Source: CAZYVU01 sp964651435 (GTDB lineage: Bacteria; Desulfobacterota; Syntrophorhabdia; Syntrophorhabdales; CAYQXL01). From it: a stretch of DNA of 64,000 bases. Made by a program: the position numbers and the translations under genes. Below are positions 9,401-16,979 of the stretch, in pieces (the first letter of the stretch is position 1; the number at the start of each line of letters is the position of its first letter). Under the pieces are notes generated by a model, which made no database searches, was not told the origin of the DNA, and saw only the letters and a list, made by a program, of their open reading frames with translations. The DNA lies in assembly GCA_964651435.1 (NCBI GenBank), contig CAZYVU010000014.1, positions 1 through 64,000 on the forward strand. The letters run 5' to 3'.

Positions 9401-9649
9401 GCCTTCATCCTCGGCTGCGTGCCCCTCGCCATAGCTACCGGGGCCTCGGCCAACAGCCGCCACTCCATCGGCACGGGCGTCATTGGCGGCATGCTCGGCG
9501 CCACCCTTATCGCCATCTTCTTCATCCCCCTCTTCTTCTGCCTCCTTGAAGGCGCCCGCGAAAAACTGAGGCGGGGCAACCCCCTGAATCTTGAATCCAA
9601 CGGTCCAACAACTTCCTTTGAGAGCGATTCAGGTTCAAAAACCACTTGA
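6467..9649 (+). CDS. RND multidrug efflux pump, inner-membrane subunit (AcrB/MexB, HAE1 type)
   Basis: A 1060-residue proton-driven drug exporter of full family length. It starts SRFFIDRPVFAAVISI, has the first large periplasmic loop, the TM4 proton-relay pair in GIVVDDAIVVIENVER (two adjacent Asp), the second periplasmic loop, and the C-terminal repeat with GLAAKNAILIVEFA and RPIIMTSLAFILG. The GTG start at 6467 lies inside the last codons of the adaptor gene. The last ~25 residues are Ser/Thr-rich. It should work with the adaptor just upstream. Substrates cannot be predicted; no regulator sits next to the pair. Confidence 0.95.
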   Translation: MISRFFIDRPVFAAVISIVIVIAGLVAMFHLPIDRYPDIMPPQIQVTATYPGANADVVSQNVAAPIELQVNGADNMLYMSSTNSATGDMRLSVFFEIGTNPALAQVDVQNRVNLALPTLPEVVQRQGVKVEKRSMTFLMLIAIYSPDGRYDSTFIDNYANLYVLDAIKRIPGANQTGTLGIPDYAMRIWLKPDRMAQLGITASDVARAVAEQNQQFAAGRVGQPPTESLVQQTFPVVTKGRLTTPGEFEDIILRATGDAAALVRLKDVARAELGSKDYSVRSKINGKTSRVVAVFQQPGSNALEVSDLVHKAMVELKKTFPEGLDYVVALDTTKFIRSSIREVVLTLFEALVLVVLVVFLFLGSFRATLIPILAVPVSIIGTFLGMMAFGFTINMLTLFGLVLAIGIVVDDAIVVIENVERNMTRYRLSPKEAARRAMDEVTGPVIAIVLVLVAVFVPVAFLGGMTGQLYKQFAVTIAVSVTISGIVALTLSPALAALLLRPGEEERKKRFFRWFDKTFERVTEGYASGVRLAIKRVVVALAVFAVMLLLAGGLFRAVPTGFVPPEDQGYIFAASGLPDAASLDRTERVAERVRTFFREEKAVENIMESAGFSILDLQYKTNAATAFVALKDYDERKGKDMQAPAATASLARKFSTIKEAVVFPMNPPSIPGLGAIGGFEFWIQSRGEGDTTKLEAVTRDFIAKAGKRPELRSLTSTIRAASQQLKVDVDREKAESLGVPVGDVYDALQTVFGSLYVSQFNRYSRLWQVIVQAESKYRIRPDDVEQIYVRSRKGNMVPLKAVIMTSYVTGPDLVPRFNGFPAAKVIGDAAPGYSSGQAIAAMEQVARQVLPHDFAFEWAGQAYQEKKSGGASAAIFVFGLIMVFLILAAQYERWTLPFAILMAVPFAVFGALLSIWLRGIENDIFFQIGLLTLIGLAAKNAILIVEFAAIKRREGLPIVEAAVEAAKLRLRPIIMTSLAFILGCVPLAIATGASANSRHSIGTGVIGGMLGATLIAIFFIPLFFCLLEGAREKLRRGNPLNLESNGPTTSFESDSGSKTT

Positions 9650-9785
9650 AACAAGCGTATAATGGGGTATGCTTACCGTATAAGGCGAGGTAACGGGGCT
9701 ATGAGTGACCGCGTGCATTCCTGACCGTCATGCCGAACTGGAACCGGCAGCGGCACGACACCAACAAAAGAAAGGGGAGTGGGGT

Positions 9786-11681
9786 ATGGCCAGATTCATC
9801 GTCTCTTTCGTTATAGTGTTTACCTGCACCATTTGCTCAAGCGCCTTGGCTGGTGCGATAGAGCTTCCTCAGACGGGGCAGACACGGTGCTGGCGCTCCT
9901 ACGACCCCTATGACGAAATCCCTTGTTCAGGCACGATGCAGGATGGATACTGGAGGGCGGGAGCAGCATGGCCCGAACCCCGCTTTATCGACCACGGCGA
10001 CTGCTTGACGGACGCTCTCACGGGCCTCATGTGGCCGAAAAACGGCAACCTGCCGGGGCAGAAAAAGTCGTGGGAGGGCACCTTTGAATTCATCGAGACC
10101 CTCACCCTCTGCGGCTACTCCGACTGGCGGCTCCCCAACATCAATGAGCTTGAGAGCCTCTTCAATGCCGACGAGCCGCAGACGGTGAGCTGGCTCAATG
10201 CCCAAGGCTTTGCCGAGGTGGAGCCCTACTGGTACTGGACATCGACCGCCTATGCCGCCATTCCCACCCGGAGCTGGGTCGTCAGCATGGACAATGACTA
10301 TACCCTACAAAGCGTGAAAGAGGGGGGCGAAGCCTATGTCCTCCCTGTGCGGACCGGAGAAAGTGTTGGCCCCGCCGCACTCTGGAAGACCGGACAGACC
10401 ACAGCCTATCATGCCGGTGACGACGGTGACGTCAGGGCAGGCGTCGACTGGAAACCCGATACCCGCTTTGTCGCGGGCTCAGGCTCTGCCGACGAATGCG
10501 TCACCGATACCCTCACGGGCCTCACGTGGACGAAGGATGCGAACCTCTACGGCACCGTCGTGACATGGCAGGGCGCCATCACGTTTATTAACGGACTGAA
10601 TCGAAGTGGGCTCTGCGGCCACAACGACTGGCGCCTGCCGAACCGTAAAGAGCTTCTGAGCCTCATCGACCGCTCCCAGCACGACCCTGCCCTTGCTTCC
10701 GGTTATGACAATCACTTTGTGAGAGTGCAGCAGGCCGCCGCCTATTACTCCTCTACCACAGTCCTCTCCAACACTGAAAACATTTGGATCCTCCATATGG
10801 ATGACGGCCGGTTAGGCACAACGCATAAATTGGGCAACCAGTACCTGTGGCCCGTACGGGGAGGTCAGATAGACCCGCCGGACTATTTCATCCTTACCGT
10901 CAACAAGGGGGGGACAGGTCTCGGAAAGGTGACCAGCACCCCCGCAGGCATCGATTGCGGCGCCTACTGCCCAACCCAGTCGGCCCAGTTTTCGAAGAAC
11001 AGCACCGTCAAGCTGACTGCCGAACCGGAGCCCGGCTCCGCCTTCGCCGGCTGGTCCGGCGGGGGCTGCTCCGGCACCGGCGCATGCACGCTCCAGCTTA
11101 CGGGGGATACGAGTGTCTCCGCCGCATTTGTAAGTTGTTCCTATAGTTTAGGCACTGTCTCCAAGGCCTTCACTGCCAACGGCGGTTCGGTGATCATCAA
11201 GATCACGGCGACCGGTCCCGCCACCTGCCCGGCCCCAACTGTGGCTGAAGACTATGACTGGATTACAGCCTCCCCCGTTGTCTGGTCGAAAAATAAGGGC
11301 ACCGTAAAGATCACGGCCGCGAAGACCACCACGTCCTTTTCCCGCAGCGCCGCAATTACCATAGGAGGCCGGCCCTTTTCCATCACCCAGCTTGGAGCTG
11401 TCTGCGCCATAAAGAAGGTCAGCCCCGCCTCCCAGAGCTTCGGAAAAGCGGAGGGCAGTGGTGCATTTGCCGTTGAAGTAGCGCCTCTTGATTGCTCCTG
11501 GGCTACATCGACAACCACCGGCTGGGTACACCCGCCGGCAGACACGAGGACCGGCAGCGGCATGGTGGCGTACACCTTCGATGCCAACACCGGAAGGGCG
11601 GCCCGGACGGGCAAGATCACCGTGGCCTTGACCCAGAGCACCAGGAAAGCAGTGTTTACCGTGCGACAGCTGAACAAGTAA
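9786..11681 (+). CDS. Secreted DUF1566 (Lcl C-terminal) double-domain protein with bacterial-repeat and BACON-like domains
   Basis: A 631-residue exported protein. A signal peptide (FIVSFVIVFTCTICSSALA) is followed by two DUF1566 domains, each with the pattern CLTDALTGLMWPK / CVTDTLTGLTWTK then DWRLPNINELESL / DWRLPNRKELLSL and a PVR end. Next comes one glycine-rich bacterial repeat (GLGKVTSTPAGIDCGAYC to SVSAAF), the same module as in the large protein at 46-49 kb. Two BACON-like beta-sandwich segments follow (VSKAFTANGGSVIIKI; VSPASQSFGKAEGSG). DUF1566 domains are common in secreted and fimbria-associated proteins of uncertain role. Start chosen at the ATG preceding the signal peptide; the frame is open further upstream. 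Likely extracellular or surface-located. Confidence 0.82.
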   Translation: MARFIVSFVIVFTCTICSSALAGAIELPQTGQTRCWRSYDPYDEIPCSGTMQDGYWRAGAAWPEPRFIDHGDCLTDALTGLMWPKNGNLPGQKKSWEGTFEFIETLTLCGYSDWRLPNINELESLFNADEPQTVSWLNAQGFAEVEPYWYWTSTAYAAIPTRSWVVSMDNDYTLQSVKEGGEAYVLPVRTGESVGPAALWKTGQTTAYHAGDDGDVRAGVDWKPDTRFVAGSGSADECVTDTLTGLTWTKDANLYGTVVTWQGAITFINGLNRSGLCGHNDWRLPNRKELLSLIDRSQHDPALASGYDNHFVRVQQAAAYYSSTTVLSNTENIWILHMDDGRLGTTHKLGNQYLWPVRGGQIDPPDYFILTVNKGGTGLGKVTSTPAGIDCGAYCPTQSAQFSKNSTVKLTAEPEPGSAFAGWSGGGCSGTGACTLQLTGDTSVSAAFVSCSYSLGTVSKAFTANGGSVIIKITATGPATCPAPTVAEDYDWITASPVVWSKNKGTVKITAAKTTTSFSRSAAITIGGRPFSITQLGAVCAIKKVSPASQSFGKAEGSGAFAVEVAPLDCSWATSTTTGWVHPPADTRTGSGMVAYTFDANTGRAARTGKITVALTQSTRKAVFTVRQLNK

Positions 11682-11721
11682 GCAGCCGGGGTCAAGCCCG
11701 AAGGCCGCTCCGTTTTCCGCC

Positions 11722-12093
11722 CTATCCTAAGGGGAGCAGCGTGATCTCCCGTGTACCCTTTGCCTTGCGCAGCTCCGTCGCGTTCCCGATGATGCGCCCC
11801 ACGATGTTCACCTCACTGGCTGGGACCGGCTCCGGTCCCGCGCTCAGGGGCGTGGGGCCGAAGAAGATGGCCAGGGCGTTGCCCGGCGGCCAATAACCTA
11901 TGTCGCCAACCCGTACAGACGCCGTCGCCGTGTCGTCGAGCGGCATGTCGACGGCGACGGTAAAATAGAACTCGTCACCCCACACGTTGGGCCGGGCGGA
12001 TAAAGGAAGCTGCTCCGCTATGGCCCGGCCGCAGGCTGTATCGGCCAGTTCCGCTTCGACGATAACCGGCCCTGCCGTTATTCTCACCTTCAT
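11722..12093 (-). CDS. Cyclophilin-like (TM1367-type) protein
   Basis: A 123-residue stand-alone protein resembling the TM1367 cyclophilin-like fold (PF04126): KVRITAGPVIVEAELADT at the start, then GDIGYWPPGNALAIFFGPTP and PASEVNIVGRIIG. The fold resembles peptidyl-prolyl isomerases, but the catalytic residues of true cyclophilins are not conserved in this family and no activity is established. The gene converges on the DUF1566 gene and diverges from the ThDP enzyme gene. AGGAGGATTGC precedes the ATG on the minus strand, a good ribosome site. Role unknown. Confidence 0.82.
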   Translation of the reverse strand: MKVRITAGPVIVEAELADTACGRAIAEQLPLSARPNVWGDEFYFTVAVDMPLDDTATASVRVGDIGYWPPGNALAIFFGPTPLSAGPEPVPASEVNIVGRIIGNATELRKAKGTREITLLPLG

Positions 12094-12221
12094 GCAATCC
12101 TCCTAAGCCCGGGGTGCCACGCAGCAACAGCATAGAAGGAAGGAAAAAGGATTGTCAAGCTTTCGGCGATTCTCTATACTACAACCATATAAATAAAGGC
12201 TTACTTCAGGGGGTTTGCACC

Positions 12222-13781
12222 ATGAACGGCGCAGAAGCACTTGTCCGGGCCATCACGGCAAGCGGTGTGGAGGTTTGTTTTGCCAACGCCGGCACCACAG
12301 AGGTGCCTATCGTGTTGGCCCTTGATCAGCAGCGGGCCATTAGGCCCGTTTTGGGGTTATTCGAAGGCGTCTGTACGGGCGCCGCCGACGGCTACGGAAG
12401 GATGGCAGGCAGGCCTGCCATGGCCCTCCTTCACCTCGGACCTGGCTTTGCCAACGGCATCGCGAACCTTCATAATGCACGGCGCGCCGGGACGCCTATG
12501 GTCAACATCGTCGGCGAGCACGCCACGTGGCACCTCAAGGCCGACGCGCCCCTTGCCATGGATATCGCTGCCCTTGCCGGTACCGTGTCGGGCTGGCTTC
12601 GGACCTCTGGGTCTCCCGGCGATTTGTCGAAGGATGTGGGCGAGGCGGTCTCTGCAGCGCGCCGCGGCCTGATAGCAACCCTTGTCGTACCCAACGACTT
12701 TCAGTGGGCGCCATGCGAGGATGAACAGGTTCTGTCCGGCCCTGCAGCAACCCATGACCGGCCTGACGAAGAAGCCTTGATGGCGGCTGCCCGGCTGCTC
12801 AGATTCCATGGAGACAAGGCCGCACTTATTGTCGGAAAACGGGCGCTCCGAAGGGAAGGCCTCCTTCTCGCGGCCCGCATCAAGGCGGCAACGGGCTGCT
12901 CAATCATTACCGATACCTTTCCGGGCTTTGTGGACCGCGGCCCCGACCTGCCCGAGGTGATACGCCTTCCCTACTTTCCCGAACCGGCGCTACAGGTTCT
13001 TGGGCCGTTCAAAGGGGTCGTTCTTGCCGGTATGAAGGACCCCGTAACATTCTTTGCCTATCCCGATACGCCAAGTTTTCTCCTTAGGGACGATCAGGAG
13101 ACGGTGCGCATGGGCATGGCAAACGAGAGCGTTATCGAGGCCCTGGAACTCCTCGCCGACCTTCTGAATGCCCCTGCCGTCGAGCGCCTTCACCGAAACA
13201 TCTTTCCGGTCTCCCGCCGCCCCGCCGTGCCCCACGGCTCATTGACCCCCGAGAACATCGGCCTCGCCGTGGCAGCGGTCCTTCCGGAGCATGCCGTGAT
13301 AGTGGACGAAGGGATTACAACAACCTTTTCGCTCTTCCCTGTTCTGGCAGGGCTGCCGGCCCACAGCTACCTGACCATCGCAGGGGGGTCAATCGGCTAC
13401 GGCATGCCCTGCGCCACCGGTGCCGCCCTCGCGTGCCCGGACAGACCGGTCGTGAACATAGAGGCGGACGGCAGCGCCATGTACACGGTGCAGGCCCTGT
13501 GGACCCAAGCAAGGGAGGGCCTTAATGTGACAACACTGATTTGCGCAAACAAGGGCTACCATATTCTTCGCGTCGAGCTTGAGCGGGCCGGCCTCGCTTC
13601 CGTGGGGCCCACGGCGGCGGCGCTCATCGATGTCGATAAGCCCGGACTTGATTGGGTCAAAATGGCTGAGGCCATGGGCGTTCCCGCGTCGTCGGTGACA
13701 ACGGCAGAGGCCCTGGCCGACCAAACACGCCGCTGCGTGACCGAGCCCGGGCCGCACCTGATTGAGATGGTTATGGGTTAA
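12222..13781 (+). CDS. Thiamine-diphosphate enzyme, acetolactate synthase large-subunit-like
   Basis: A 519-residue ThDP-dependent decarboxylase or ligase of the IlvB/benzoylformate decarboxylase superfamily. E48 in GLFEGVCTGAADGYGR is the glutamate that activates the thiamine ring, and HLGPGFANGI follows. The C-terminal Mg-ThDP motif reads ADGSAMYTVQALW to CANKGYHI, with Asp and Asn ligands kept although the usual leading GD is AD. It is shorter than true acetolactate synthase (~560), and no ilvN regulatory subunit is adjacent, so a different 2-oxoacid substrate is plausible. Start at the ATG at 12222 after CAGGGGG; a longer upstream frame lacks homologous character. Substrate unknown. Confidence 0.82.
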   Translation: MNGAEALVRAITASGVEVCFANAGTTEVPIVLALDQQRAIRPVLGLFEGVCTGAADGYGRMAGRPAMALLHLGPGFANGIANLHNARRAGTPMVNIVGEHATWHLKADAPLAMDIAALAGTVSGWLRTSGSPGDLSKDVGEAVSAARRGLIATLVVPNDFQWAPCEDEQVLSGPAATHDRPDEEALMAAARLLRFHGDKAALIVGKRALRREGLLLAARIKAATGCSIITDTFPGFVDRGPDLPEVIRLPYFPEPALQVLGPFKGVVLAGMKDPVTFFAYPDTPSFLLRDDQETVRMGMANESVIEALELLADLLNAPAVERLHRNIFPVSRRPAVPHGSLTPENIGLAVAAVLPEHAVIVDEGITTTFSLFPVLAGLPAHSYLTIAGGSIGYGMPCATGAALACPDRPVVNIEADGSAMYTVQALWTQAREGLNVTTLICANKGYHILRVELERAGLASVGPTAAALIDVDKPGLDWVKMAEAMGVPASSVTTAEALADQTRRCVTEPGPHLIEMVMG

Positions 13782-13839
13782 TACTGGATATTTGCTCCCA
13801 TCCCTTGCACTTAAAGCCGGGAGGACCTACGTTGAACAG

Positions 13840-14358
13840 ATGGGCACATTGAGGAAGCACATTGAGGAAGTAAAAGGGGTTGTCGACGGTGCGCTGGTCA
13901 TTGACCCGTCGACGGTTGCGACCGCCCCCTGGGTACGCCTCAAATGCCGGTTCGGCTGTGGAGGCTTTGGACAAAGGCTCTGCTGCCCGCCCTATTCGCC
14001 GACGCCGGAGGAGACGCAAAAAGTGCTCGATTCCTACGGCCAGGCAATCCTGCTGCACCGTCACTGGCAGAAAGGGTATGGCACGGTGCAAACTTTCAAC
14101 GACCTGCTCGTCAAGTTGGAAAGAAGCCTCTTTCTTGACGGCTTTTACAAAGCCTTTGCCATGGGAAGCGGCCCCTGCACGCTCTGTCCGGAGTGCGACA
14201 CCTCCGGTACGTGCAGGAATGCGGAGCGGGCAAGGCCATCCATGGAGGCCTGTGGCATAGACGTGTTCGCCACGGCGAGAAAACACGGGTTGCCCATAGA
14301 GGTCGTAAGGGCCCATAACCAGGAGCGTAACATTTACGGGCTCGTGCTCGTGGAGTAG
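13840..14358 (+). CDS. DUF2284 cysteine-rich predicted metal-binding protein
   Basis: A 172-residue soluble protein of the DUF2284 family. Cysteine groups are KCRFGCGGFGQRLCCPPYSP near the start and GPCTLCPECDTSGTCRNA later, arranged as in family members thought to bind Fe-S clusters or metal. The family is widespread in anaerobes and methanogens; its function is not established. The ATG at 13840 follows a GGGAGG with a rather long spacer; the frame extends to 13762 but overlaps the upstream stop. It sits between the ThDP enzyme and the diiron protein on the same strand and may be co-transcribed with them. Confidence 0.82.
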   Translation: MGTLRKHIEEVKGVVDGALVIDPSTVATAPWVRLKCRFGCGGFGQRLCCPPYSPTPEETQKVLDSYGQAILLHRHWQKGYGTVQTFNDLLVKLERSLFLDGFYKAFAMGSGPCTLCPECDTSGTCRNAERARPSMEACGIDVFATARKHGLPIEVVRAHNQERNIYGLVLVE

Positions 14359-14389
14359 AATAGACGACTGACTCGGAAAGGAGAGGAAG

Positions 14390-14914
14390 ATGGATCACAA
14401 GGAACGGCTCAACGCGCTTGAAGCCGCGTTGGCGAACGAGATGAAGGAGCGGGAATTCTACCTGCAACACGCCGAAAGGACCAAGAACCCCCTCGGCAAG
14501 GCCATGTTCCGGCACATCGCCGACGACGAACTGGAGCACTACGAACGACTGAAAGAACTCCACAAGACTTGGGCGGCAAAGGACAAATGGCCCGAAACAA
14601 TCCCGCTCAAGGTAAGCGAAACGAACATTAAGAAGACGCTGGGCAACGTTCTTCACTCCATCGACAAAGGGGCAAAGGCAGATGCAGACGATCTTGCTGC
14701 CGTGAAAATTGCCTGCGATTTTGAGGAGAAGGGCGTGCAGTTTTACGCCAAACTCCGCGATTCGAGCACAGACCCGAAGGAAAAGGCCTTTTTCAACCTC
14801 TTGTCGATGATCGAAAACGAACACTACCTGTCCCTTCGCGATGCCGAGGAATACTTCGCCGATCCGACGGGATGGTTTGTCAAAATGGAGCACCACACCT
14901 TTGATGGAGGGTGA
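14390..14914 (+). CDS. Rubrerythrin-like diiron ferritin-family protein
   Basis: A 174-residue four-helix-bundle protein with two ferritin-like ExxH repeats: E17 in NEMKEREFY with E47xxH50 in DDELEHYERL, and DFEEKGVQFY with IENEHYLSL. These supply the carboxylate and histidine ligands of a diiron site. The rubredoxin Cys4 domain of classical rubrerythrin is absent. Such proteins reduce peroxide or store iron in anaerobes; which one applies here is open. A GGAGAGGAAG site precedes the ATG. The C-terminal ~25 residues (FADPTGWFVKMEHHTFDGG) match a tail seen in family members. Confidence 0.9.
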   Translation: MDHKERLNALEAALANEMKEREFYLQHAERTKNPLGKAMFRHIADDELEHYERLKELHKTWAAKDKWPETIPLKVSETNIKKTLGNVLHSIDKGAKADADDLAAVKIACDFEEKGVQFYAKLRDSSTDPKEKAFFNLLSMIENEHYLSLRDAEEYFADPTGWFVKMEHHTFDGG

Positions 14915-14934
14915 GAGGAAGAGTTATAAGTGAT

Positions 14935-14961
14935 GAGTTTTGAGTTTTGAGTTTTGAGTTG
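14935..14961. repeat. Heptanucleotide tandem repeat, GAGTTTT unit
   Basis: Three full and one partial copy of the 7-base unit GAGTTTT lie in the short gap between the diiron gene and the b561-like gene. The same 7-base period with the variant unit GAGTTCG occurs at 26.27-26.37 kb, and inverted inside the attH-like gene. It may be a degenerate dispersed element. No function is evident. Confidence 0.7.
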
Positions 14962-15006
14962 AAAAGCGGGAAAAGCAGGGACTGAAAACGGGAAGGAGTG
15001 GTTGAT

Positions 15007-15408
15007 ATGATCAATTTGTCAACGATGCACGCCCTTCTAATGATAGCGGCCTGGGGAATCCTGCTTGCGGCCTTTGTTGTCGTGCGGTTTATGAAGGGGA
15101 AGCGGTGGTGGTTTAAGTCGCATCGAACCCTGGCCGTTGTCGGTTGTGCTTTTGTTGTTATCGCCCTCATCGCCGTGGTGCTTGACATATTTATGACAAA
15201 GCGCGAGCACCTCGCCATACCCCACGCCTATGTGGGCTATGCGGCGTTCGTGTTCGCCATCCTTACGCCGGCGCTGGCCTACCTTCAGTTTAAGGTTCCT
15301 TCGGCAGCGGCCAGGATCAGAATTGTCCACCGCTGGGCCGGAAGGATTACCCTGGCCATCATGGCCATCAACATATTCTTGGGCCTCTCTTACGTGGGCC
15401 TCATCTAA
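15007..15408 (+). CDS. Small four-helix membrane protein, cytochrome b561-like
   Basis: A 133-residue integral membrane protein with four hydrophobic helices. Histidines sit at H8 (helix 1), H39 (start of helix 2), H73 (helix 3) and H109 (start of helix 4), the spacing expected for two transmembrane b-type hemes in b561-fold electron carriers. I assign it by this pattern, not by a long sequence match. The ATG at 15007 has GGAAGGAG at a good distance; a GTG at 14998 is too close. A second small membrane protein gene follows after 16 bases, so the two likely form an operon and possibly a complex. Confidence 0.7.
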   Translation: MINLSTMHALLMIAAWGILLAAFVVVRFMKGKRWWFKSHRTLAVVGCAFVVIALIAVVLDIFMTKREHLAIPHAYVGYAAFVFAILTPALAYLQFKVPSAAARIRIVHRWAGRITLAIMAINIFLGLSYVGLI

Positions 15409-15424
15409 CCGAAAGGGGGTTGCC

Positions 15425-15871
15425 GTGTTTTCACTCATAAGCGGCCTTGTAGCAGGGGTGCTGGCCGGCATTGCCATGGGCATCGTATCCGATCTCGCAT
15501 ACCGCCTCAAGATCTTCAAATCGAGCCTCTTTGTCGTGGACGGCAACTTTCTCTTTCGTTTCTCGGGCTCACAGCCTTCCCAAAAACAGTTATACGCCGC
15601 CGGTATCCCCATCCACCTCGTCACGAGCGGCGTCTTCGGGGCCGTCTACGGCCTCGGTACGTCGGTACTAAGCCTCAACCCCTTTTCGACTTCACTGATA
15701 GCTCTCTACTTCTTCCTTCTCTGGCTCTCCATGCTCTTTATCGCCCTTCCCGTCGCAGGCCAGGGGATGGCGGGCAGAAATGCACACCCTGCCACATGGG
15801 TCGAACAGCTCATTCTGCATGCCGTCTTCGGCATCGCCTACTACAGGGCCCTGCAGATGGTCATGGCGTAA
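15425..15871 (+). CDS. Small integral membrane protein of unknown function
   Basis: A 148-residue protein with about four predicted membrane segments (LISGLVAGVLAGIAMGIVSD; IHLVTSGVFGAVYGLG; LIALYFFLLWLSMLFIAL; LILHAVFGIAYYRAL). GTG at 15425 follows GGGGG and gives a natural membrane-protein start; the frame is open upstream only in the shadow of the b561-like gene. Conserved-looking polar residues include H at AGIPIHLV and H at ILHAVFG. I do not recognise a named family. It sits 16 bases behind the b561-like gene, suggesting shared transcription. Confidence 0.68.
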   Translation: MFSLISGLVAGVLAGIAMGIVSDLAYRLKIFKSSLFVVDGNFLFRFSGSQPSQKQLYAAGIPIHLVTSGVFGAVYGLGTSVLSLNPFSTSLIALYFFLLWLSMLFIALPVAGQGMAGRNAHPATWVEQLILHAVFGIAYYRALQMVMA

Positions 15872-16065
15872 AAACGGCGGCACGGCACGCATCAGAGCCT
15901 GCGAAAAGCAGTATCCCAACAGATTGGCGACCGGAAGGAGCTTTTGCCGAGTCGCGACTTCGCGCACGACCCAGGGAGCGACCGAAGCAGGGAGGTCCTG
16001 CCCCCGGGAGCAACGGCCGGGGGAAACAGCGTTCCGGCCATTGGACCGCATTATTTCACAGGTTT
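15872..16065. other. Convergent intergenic region with REP-like sequence
   Basis: This 194-base stretch lies between two converging genes. It contains GC-rich dyads (CCCCCGG ... CCGGGGG around 16000-16022) that could end transcription, and a segment AACAGCGTTCCGG that recurs in related form after the M29 gene (near 4080). No coding frame is convincing. Confidence 0.4.
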
Positions 16066-16881
16066 TTAAGGGATAGCGTAGAACCCGTCCGCTTCCCTCA
16101 CCAGACCCTCCTTTTCGAGCCGACTCATGATCCCGGCTGCTCTCTGCCGGTCGGTCTCGAGCAGCCTGCAAAGCTCCTCCGTAGTCAGGGGCCCCTGGGC
16201 CACCAGCAGGCCGAGAACGGCCCCCCGGATCTCCCTGTCAGAACCCTTGAAGGGGGGCTGCTTCTGGTAACGGGCACTCTTCCTGTTCGGATTCTCAACC
16301 GTCCTCTTCAGCATCGTTCCGTAGTCCATGAGCGCCCAGTACCAGCGCCGAGGATCATTCCGGTCCAGCGTCTCGTCGACAAGCGGCAGGATATCGCCAT
16401 CGCGCACCCCCTCCCTGTCGGCAAAGAACCAGTGTATAAAAACCCGTCGGATATTCGTTTCGATGAAGACTGCGGGCAGGTTGAAGGCGTAGGCAAGGAT
16501 GGCCCCGGCCGTCGCATCACCCACGCCGGGAAGTAAAACGAGAGCGCCTTTGTCGTGCGGAAGAACACCGCCGAATTTCTCCATCACCTCAGCGGCAAGC
16601 GATTTCAGGGCCTGTGCCCGCCGGTTGTAGCCGAGCCCTTTCCACGCGGCCAGAACATCCCGGAGGCCCGCCCCGGCCAGAGATCGGAAATCAGGAAAGG
16701 CCAGCATAAACTGCACATATTTTTCTTTGACGCGGTCCACCTGGGTCTGCTGAAGCATAATTTCGGAAACCATAATAGCATAGGGGTCCGTCGTCCCGCG
16801 CCAGGGCATGTCGCGGCCGTGGGCCTCATAATACCCGTAGATTTCGTTCCGAAAACGGGCCCTTTCCTGTTCGTCAAGCAT
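16066..16881 (-). CDS. MutY-like HhH-GPD DNA glycosylase without Fe-S cluster, winged-helix C-terminus
   Basis: A 271-residue base-excision repair glycosylase. The family core is DMPWRGTTDPYAIMVSE (E40, equivalent to E. coli MutY E37), LQQTQVDRV and the hairpin LLPGVGDATAGAIL. MutY would be expected to remove A opposite 8-oxoG. Two features differ: the catalytic aspartate position reads ETNIRRV (E141), and the four-cysteine iron-sulfur loop is missing, replaced by ENPNRKSARY. Instead of the NUDIX-like domain, residues ~210-271 look like a winged helix (TTEELCRLL ... SRLEKEGLVREADG). I chose the start at 16881; a TTG at 16983 overlapping the neighbour would add 34 unlikely residues. Confidence 0.83.
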   Translation of the reverse strand: MLDEQERARFRNEIYGYYEAHGRDMPWRGTTDPYAIMVSEIMLQQTQVDRVKEKYVQFMLAFPDFRSLAGAGLRDVLAAWKGLGYNRRAQALKSLAAEVMEKFGGVLPHDKGALVLLPGVGDATAGAILAYAFNLPAVFIETNIRRVFIHWFFADREGVRDGDILPLVDETLDRNDPRRWYWALMDYGTMLKRTVENPNRKSARYQKQPPFKGSDREIRGAVLGLLVAQGPLTTEELCRLLETDRQRAAGIMSRLEKEGLVREADGFYAIP

Positions 16882-16979
16882 GAAGTCTTGCGCCCCTGTC
16901 AAGCGGAATATGCCCCCATGGGCAGGCCCGCACCAAGCGAGGGACCTGCCGTCCGACAACCTTCCGTCTTCCAGGGCCT

